Origin: an uncultured Peptococcaceae bacterium | Lineage (GTDB): Bacteria > Bacillota > Peptococcia > Peptococcales > Peptococcaceae | NCBI GenBank assembly: GCA_902462325.1 | Contig: CABQBF010000017.1 | Coordinates: 1 to 28,389 of the forward strand | Direction of reading: 5' to 3' | Length of the DNA: 28,389 nt | Shown here: piece by piece, positions 24,628-28,389 of the stretch | Layout: each line of letters starts with the position of its first letter | Position numbering within the stretch: the stretch's first letter is position 1 | Translations under genes and position numbers: made by a program | The notes under the pieces: model-generated | Database searches by the model: none | What the model saw: the letters and a program-made list of their open reading frames with translations, nothing else | What the model was told of the DNA's origin: nothing

Positions 24628-24656
24628 TTTACTTATTATAGCTGCCTGCGTATAAT
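24628..24656 (+). promoter_or_regulatory. Promoter of the GNAT-cupin pair
   Basis: TTTACT (24628-24633), a 17-base spacer and TATAAT (24651-24656) lie on the plus strand. They overlap the lysR promoter on the other strand, so the two transcripts probably compete or are jointly regulated. Confidence 0.75.
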
Positions 24657-24664
24657 AAAGTCAA
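24635..24664 (-). promoter_or_regulatory. Promoter of the LysR gene
   Basis: On the minus strand TTGACT (24664-24659) stands 18 bases from TATAAT (24640-24635). The predicted start falls near 24628, so the palindrome at 24598-24621 lies in the early transcribed region. Confidence 0.75.
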
Positions 24665-24713
24665 GCAGAGAACTGGCCGGTTTCTGAAACAGACAAACAG
24701 AGGTGAAAGATGG

Positions 24714-25193
24714 ATGGAGATTGTAGCCTATCAGCTCTGTTATAAACAGGATTTTATTGCGCTCAATACTGCTTGGGTGGAAAAATTTTTTGTGATGGAG
24801 CAAGCTGACAGAGATATTTTAGAACATGTGGACGAATGGCTGGACAAAGGCGCTATGATTTTTTTCGCCGTGGAAGAAAACCAGGTGCTGGCTACCTGCA
24901 TGGCCCAGCCGTTGGGCCATGCTGTGTGGGAAATCTGTAAGCTGGCCGCTAATGAGCAAAATCAGGGTCGCGGCGCGGGCAAAGCAGTTTTTCGGGCCGC
25001 CATGCAATATGCTATAAGGCAGGGTGCCGAAAAGCTGACGTTGATTTCAAACCGTATTTTAAAGCCTGCGCTGCATATCTATGAAAAATTCGGCTTTCAA
25101 GAAGTGCCGCTGGAAAAAGCCTATTGGGGATATGATAGAGCCGACATTCAGTTTGAATATTTGGTGCCGGCGAAAGCAGATGCAAAAGAATAA
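24714..25193 (+). CDS. GNAT-family N-acetyltransferase
   Basis: The 159-residue product has the acetyl-CoA-binding signature QNQGRGAGKAVFRAAM (motif A, residues 82-97) and the typical late motif ALHIYEKFGFQEVPL (about 119-133). It transfers an acetyl group from acetyl-CoA to an amine; the substrate is unknown. ATG 24714 is used because AGAGGTGA lies 7 bases upstream; an overlapping ATG at 24710 is out of frame and soon stops. The cupin gene follows after 26 bases, and the pair is probably controlled by the divergent LysR regulator. Confidence 0.88.
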   Translation: MEIVAYQLCYKQDFIALNTAWVEKFFVMEQADRDILEHVDEWLDKGAMIFFAVEENQVLATCMAQPLGHAVWEICKLAANEQNQGRGAGKAVFRAAMQYAIRQGAEKLTLISNRILKPALHIYEKFGFQEVPLEKAYWGYDRADIQFEYLVPAKADAKE

Positions 25194-25219
25194 GCTGTAT
25201 AAAAATAGGAGGTAGCATC

Positions 25220-25549
25220 ATGCAGAACAGAATGGTTGTAAAGAAAGAAGACGCCAAAAAGCGAACCTTTAAAGGCGTGTCTTTGGATTCCCTGGCAGTG
25301 GGAGAAAACTCTATGGTGGCCAAAATGAACTATGTAGATGGCAATTTCGCCACGACCCATCAGCATCCTCATGAACAGAGCGGCTATGTGATTTCCGGTT
25401 CTTATCGGCTGGTAATTGCCGAGCAGGTATTTGAACTGCATTCCGGCGACAGCTATGCCATTCCCGGCAATGTGCCCCATTCCTTTGAGGTATTGCAAGG
25501 CGGCCAGGTAATCGATGTGTTTACACCGGCCCGGGAAGATTATCTGTAA
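25220..25549 (+). CDS. Small cupin-domain protein
   Basis: A 109-residue single-domain cupin. Motif 1 is THQHPHEQSGYVISG (about 46-60) with the usual His-x-His and Glu metal ligands. Motif 2 is HSGDSYAIPGNVPHSFEV (about 74-91) with the final His. It probably binds a divalent metal, but a small cupin can be an enzyme, a binding protein or a sensor, and the sequence does not say which. AGGAGGT lies 6 bases upstream. It shares a transcript with the GNAT gene and is closed by its own terminator. Confidence 0.87.
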   Translation: MQNRMVVKKEDAKKRTFKGVSLDSLAVGENSMVAKMNYVDGNFATTHQHPHEQSGYVISGSYRLVIAEQVFELHSGDSYAIPGNVPHSFEVLQGGQVIDVFTPAREDYL

Positions 25550-25585
25550 AAACATCAACAGAATAACGCGATAGAAATATTTTGG

Positions 25586-25609
25586 AAACCGTCCTTGCGA
25601 CGGTTTTTT
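25586..25609 (+). terminator. Terminator after the cupin gene
   Basis: AAACCGTC and GACGGTTT form an 8-bp stem with a 5-base loop, followed directly by more T residues (to 25609). Confidence 0.85.
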
Positions 25610-25646
25610 GTTTGACAATTTTTTATTTTATTTTTCTAAAATTTAC

Positions 25647-25680
25647 TTGACTTTCCCTGTCTAATCTATTAGACTATACT
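25647..25680 (+). promoter_or_regulatory. Promoter of the M56 peptidase/BlaI unit
   Basis: TTGACT (25647-25652) is a good -35. The -10 is either TAGACT (25670-25675, 17-base spacer) or the better-matching TATACT (25675-25680, spacer too long for this -35). In both readings the first operator sits on the promoter core, and with TATACT the second covers the transcript start. Confidence 0.55.
25659..25674. promoter_or_regulatory. BlaI-type operator 1
   Basis: GTCTAA-TCTA-TTAGAC is a perfect 6+6 bp inverted repeat (7+7 if the next bases are counted). It has the same half-sites and spacing as operator 2, with centres 24 bp apart. A dimeric BlaI/MecI repressor is encoded by the second gene of this unit. 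Confidence 0.78.
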
Positions 25681-25682
25681 TA

Positions 25683-25698
25683 GTCTAACGGATTAGAC
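25683..25698. promoter_or_regulatory. BlaI-type operator 2
   Basis: GTCTAA-CGGA-TTAGAC repeats the half-sites of operator 1 exactly while the central four bases differ. That is the pattern expected if only the half-sites are read by a protein. Confidence 0.78.
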
Positions 25699-25743
25699 AG
25701 AAGCGATTGTTTGATATAAAAATGAAAGCATGGAGGTGTGGCG

Positions 25744-27900
25744 ATGGAAACATTCTTTTTAGAAGTGGTGAATTTATCGGTAACAGCCAGTTGGGTCATT
25801 GCAGTGGTCTTGTTGCTGCGGTTGCTGCTGCGGCCTGTGCCGAAAAAATATGTGTGTCTGCTGTGGCTGGTGGTGTTGTTTCGCCTGCTGTGTCCGGTGA
25901 CGTTGGAAAGTGAGTTTAGTTTGGTACCGCAGCACCAGACCATTCAGCCGGAGATTGTGTACACCACGCCGCAGGTGCAGACTGCTGCAGCGCCGCTCAA
26001 TGTCATTGCCGATAAAACTGTCAATCCGGTGCTGCAGCAAACCTCAGCGCCCAATCCCCAGGGCAGCGTCAATCCGCTGCAAGTGTATTTGTTTCTGGCG
26101 GCGCGGCTGTGGGTGCTGGGGATGGTGGTATTATGCGGCTATACCTTAATAAGCTGGCTGCGGCTGCGGCGGCAGCTACGGGAGGCGGTGCCGGACGGAG
26201 AGGGTATTTATCTGTGTGATGCCATTACCTCGCCCTTTGTGTTTGGCATTGTGAAGCCCAAAATCTATCTGCCCTTTGATTTGGACGAGGAGGAACGGCA
26301 ATGGGTATTGCTCCATGAGCGCAGCCATATTAGCCGCAGAGATTTCTTGCTGAAGCCGCTGTTTTGGCTGGCGGTCCTGCTGCACTGGATGAATCCGCTG
26401 GTGTGGGTTGCCTGGCATTTTTATAGCCGTGATGTGGAGCTGGCCTGCGATGAACGGGCAATCAGCCAGTTGGACGATAATCAGAAGTGGTGCTACAGCA
26501 ATACGTTGCTGCAGTTGGCAGTGCAGACGCCCAAATGGAGTTGTCCGGTGGCCTTTGGCAACAACAGCGTGAAGCAGCGCATCCGGCATGTACTGCGCTA
26601 TAAGCAGGCGGCGGTGGGCGTGGTGGCTGTGGCCTTGCTTGTGATTGTGATGATGATGGCGGCGCTGGGCGTCAATCCGGTGCAGGTATATGCTTTGGGC
26701 GATTTGCGGCCGGAATTGGAGGAACCGGTCGATACAGTATATCTGCAATGGGGCAGTGTGCCGGTGGAAATTATGGACAAAGAAGAGATTGCCCGGCTGC
26801 AGCAGGCACTGGCTGACTTGCAGGTACGGGAACAGACAGCCAGTTGGAACGGCACCATTCACAATGATACTACCATGGATACGGCAATCCTGTTTGCCAA
26901 AGAATCGGAACCTGATTGGATTTGCAGGGCAACCTTCAAAAATGATTGTACAGAGATGGAGCTTTTAAGCGGGGAGGATACCATGTATTTGCAGGTAAGA
27001 AACCCGCAGCAGATATTCCCCCTGTTTGCCCAATATGGGACAGAAGGCCGTCAGCAATTATATAATACCACCTTGCTGGCCGATTTGAACCATGACGGCG
27101 TGGAGGAACAGGTTGTCGTGAACCCTGAATATGGATTTGTAAGCGCTTACACCGAGGATGGCATAGTGTTGCCAATCAAAAACTGGGTCAGTGGAAATGA
27201 GAGCTATCATTTATGTGAAATAGATGGGAAAGACTATTTGCTGGAGTATCATGTAAATGTGGTTGATTATTTCAACGAGCCATCTTCTTTAATCTGGTAT
27301 CTGCGTGAATATGATAGACATGGTAATTCTAAGCTGGTGCAAACCGATGAAATTCAATTCAGCCTGCGGCAGGCGGACCAGAATTTTGATACGCAGGCTA
27401 TGTATGAATTTCTGCAAAGACTGAATGATATTTTGGAAAACTCCACCTTGCTTTACTATACCGATGGCTATAAAACTGAATGGTACAGTACGACAGAGAA
27501 CCGCTGTCAGTATAGGGCAGAGGCCTATTTGGACTGGCTGCCGGCAGCGTCTGGCGGTGAGGAAAATGGAGAAACTTTATTGCAACGGTTGGAGCGGTTC
27601 CAAAATTCTATGGAATATGACTTATCCCGTGGCCAGTTGCAGCAATGGCTGCAGGATAATAGAAGCATATCCTGGAAGTCGTACCAATTACGGAATCCTT
27701 GGACTGTCACCATTGATGACAAACCATGTGTAGCGTTTCGGCTTTATGAGATGGAAAGTCAGCAATTTGTGGGCAGTTACGCTGTCAGTGCGCAAAATCC
27801 CAAAGGGGCTGACGATAAACAACGGGGTCATCAATATTATCAGCATGACGGCGAGACCTGGCGGCTCTTGGAGGACACCGCGCTGCAGTTGTTGCGATAG
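25744..27900 (+). CDS. M56 (BlaR1/MecR1-type) membrane metallopeptidase with a novel sensor domain
   Basis: The 718-residue protein has the BlaR1 membrane architecture: helices at about 12-30 and 35-52, another near 105-130, the zinc protease motif HERSH (191-195) in LLHERSHISRRDFLL, the downstream DVELACDERAI (about 230-240), and a fourth helix at about 288-310. Signal sensing in this family leads to cleavage or release of the BlaI repressor. The roughly 400 residues after the last helix do not show the SxxK/KTG motifs of a penicillin-binding domain; they contain LADLNHDGVEEQVVVNPEYG, an FG-GAP/Ca-like stretch. So the signal is probably not a beta-lactam bound covalently. ATG 25744 has GGAGGTG 5 bases upstream. 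The repressor gene follows. Confidence 0.88.
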   Translation: METFFLEVVNLSVTASWVIAVVLLLRLLLRPVPKKYVCLLWLVVLFRLLCPVTLESEFSLVPQHQTIQPEIVYTTPQVQTAAAPLNVIADKTVNPVLQQTSAPNPQGSVNPLQVYLFLAARLWVLGMVVLCGYTLISWLRLRRQLREAVPDGEGIYLCDAITSPFVFGIVKPKIYLPFDLDEEERQWVLLHERSHISRRDFLLKPLFWLAVLLHWMNPLVWVAWHFYSRDVELACDERAISQLDDNQKWCYSNTLLQLAVQTPKWSCPVAFGNNSVKQRIRHVLRYKQAAVGVVAVALLVIVMMMAALGVNPVQVYALGDLRPELEEPVDTVYLQWGSVPVEIMDKEEIARLQQALADLQVREQTASWNGTIHNDTTMDTAILFAKESEPDWICRATFKNDCTEMELLSGEDTMYLQVRNPQQIFPLFAQYGTEGRQQLYNTTLLADLNHDGVEEQVVVNPEYGFVSAYTEDGIVLPIKNWVSGNESYHLCEIDGKDYLLEYHVNVVDYFNEPSSLIWYLREYDRHGNSKLVQTDEIQFSLRQADQNFDTQAMYEFLQRLNDILENSTLLYYTDGYKTEWYSTTENRCQYRAEAYLDWLPAASGGEENGETLLQRLERFQNSMEYDLSRGQLQQWLQDNRSISWKSYQLRNPWTVTIDDKPCVAFRLYEMESQQFVGSYAVSAQNPKGADDKQRGHQYYQHDGETWRLLEDTALQLLR
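25753..25840 (+). repeat. Direct repeat copy 1 (start of first M56 gene)
   Basis: These 88 bases match 28302-28389 at 86 positions by eye, including synonymous sites. They encode the first membrane helix region from codon 4 onward. The repeat may extend past 25840, but the second copy is cut by the window edge. Confidence 0.93.
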
Positions 27901-27927
27901 GAAGATAAATAGAAGGGAGGTGCGGCG

Positions 27928-28293
27928 ATGGAAACGCCAAAAATATTTGACAGTGAATATCGGTTTGCCTGCATTGTGTGGGCCCGTGAACCGGTGACAA
28001 CCAAAGAACTGGTACGGCTGTGTCAGGAACAGTTGGAGTGGAAACGAACCACCACCTATACGGTGTTGAAGCGATTGTGTGAGCGGGGCATCTTTCAGAC
28101 AGAACACTCAGTGGTAACGTCGAAAATTCCCCGAGAGGAAATTCAGCGGGGCGAGAGCCGTCAGTTTGTGAAGCGTACCTTCGGCGGTTCGCTGCCCAGC
28201 TTTATTGCAGCATTTTTAGGCGGGGATACCCTGTCGGAACAGGAGGCAGAGGAACTAAAGGCAATGATTGACCAGCACAAGGAGGTGCGGTGA
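27928..28293 (+). CDS. BlaI/MecI-family transcriptional repressor
   Basis: The 121-residue product is a winged-helix repressor of the Penicillinase_R (BlaI/MecI/CopY) family: WAREPVTTKELVRLC, then the recognition part WKRTTTYTVLKRLCERGIF, a wing, and a C-terminal helical dimerisation part (EQEAEELKAMIDQHK). Length is normal. GGGAGGTG lies 5-6 bases upstream. It should bind the two GTCTAA-N4-TTAGAC sites before the M56 gene and be inactivated when that protease is triggered. Its stop codon overlaps the start of a second M56 gene by one base (TGATG), so all three genes are likely one operon. Confidence 0.92.
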   Translation: METPKIFDSEYRFACIVWAREPVTTKELVRLCQEQLEWKRTTTYTVLKRLCERGIFQTEHSVVTSKIPREEIQRGESRQFVKRTFGGSLPSFIAAFLGGDTLSEQEAEELKAMIDQHKEVR

Positions 28294-28389
28294 TGGAGGA
28301 TTTCTTTTTAAAAGTGGTGAATTTATCGGTAACGGCCAGTTGGGTCATTGCAGTGGTCTTGTTGCTGCGGTTGCTGCTGCGGCCTGTGC
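28293..28389 (+). CDS. Second M56 (BlaR1-type) peptidase, N-terminal part only
   Basis: The window ends after 32 codons. The visible protein (MEDFFLKVVNLSVTASWVIA and on) is the same as the first M56 protein except at residues 2-3 and 7. GGAGGTG lies 5 bases before the ATG, which overlaps the blaI-like stop. It is therefore a tandem paralogue of the gene at 25744-27900, with the repressor gene between them. Whether the sensor domain is also alike cannot be seen here. Confidence 0.85.
   Translation, partial: MEDFFLKVVNLSVTASWVIAVVLLLRLLLRPV
28302..28389 (+). repeat. Direct repeat copy 2 (start of second M56 gene)
   Basis: This is the partner of 25753-25840 and differs at two of 88 bases. The repeat runs off the window edge. 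Confidence 0.93.

Noticed and set aside
26176..26862. 228-codon open frame on the minus strand
   Set aside because: It is opposite the M56 protease gene and its product is rich in His, Gln and Arg as expected from a reverse reading; no domain is visible.
25744..27900. Naming the first M56 gene blaR1 and calling the locus beta-lactam resistance
   Set aside because: No penicillin-binding sensor motifs and no beta-lactamase gene are present, so the name would claim too much.
1..28389. CRISPR arrays, tRNA/rRNA genes, transposases or phage attachment sites
   Set aside because: No regular short repeats, RNA gene signatures, transposase motifs or terminal inverted repeats were seen; the direct repeats present belong to paralogous genes.

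Overview
The window looks like chromosomal DNA from a member of the Bacillota (Firmicutes), most likely a gut-type or anaerobic Clostridia-like lineage. The reasons are strong AGGAGG-type ribosome binding sites, a clostridial-style Tad pilus locus (Flp1-like pilin, TadE-like proteins, a large DUF5702-like protein), an S-layer-homology protein, adjacent hisS-aspS and a BlaR/BlaI-like pair. The species cannot be fixed from sequence reading alone.

Region 1 (1-15360) reads as one long plus-strand operon. Gaps are 66 bases or less, two genes overlap, and a strong intrinsic terminator closes it. It holds the end of an upstream gene (probably tadB), TadC, a small Flp-like pilin, two TadE-like pseudopilins, a very large pilin-signal protein and a prepilin peptidase. 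These are followed by a phospho-signalling set: an FHA protein, a PP2C phosphatase, a second prepilin peptidase, a tiny membrane protein, and a transmembrane Ser/Thr kinase with a large propeller-like outer domain. A secreted SLH-anchored surface protein comes last. The arrangement suggests a Tad-type surface fibre whose assembly or activity is controlled by threonine phosphorylation. This is the most interesting system in the window.

Region 2 (15361-23604) is GC-richer housekeeping DNA. cydD-cydC (ABC exporter needed for cytochrome bd maturation) is translationally coupled and followed by pgeF. A CBS-domain protein has its own extended -10 promoter, and hisS-aspS has a near-consensus promoter and its own terminator.

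Region 3 (23715-25609) is a LysR regulator divergent from a GNAT acetyltransferase and a cupin. Their promoters interleave, and a 24-bp near-perfect palindrome lies beside them.

Region 4 (25610-28389) is an M56 (BlaR1-type) membrane metallopeptidase gene with two GTCTAA-N4-TTAGAC operators in front, a BlaI/MecI-type repressor gene, and the start of a second M56 gene. The first 88 readable bases of that second gene, from codon 4, match the first M56 gene at all but two positions, so the sensor gene has been duplicated around the repressor.

No rRNA, tRNA, CRISPR array or insertion sequence was recognised. No stretch above 300 bases lacks a gene; the longest gaps (158-203 bases) hold terminators, promoters and operators.
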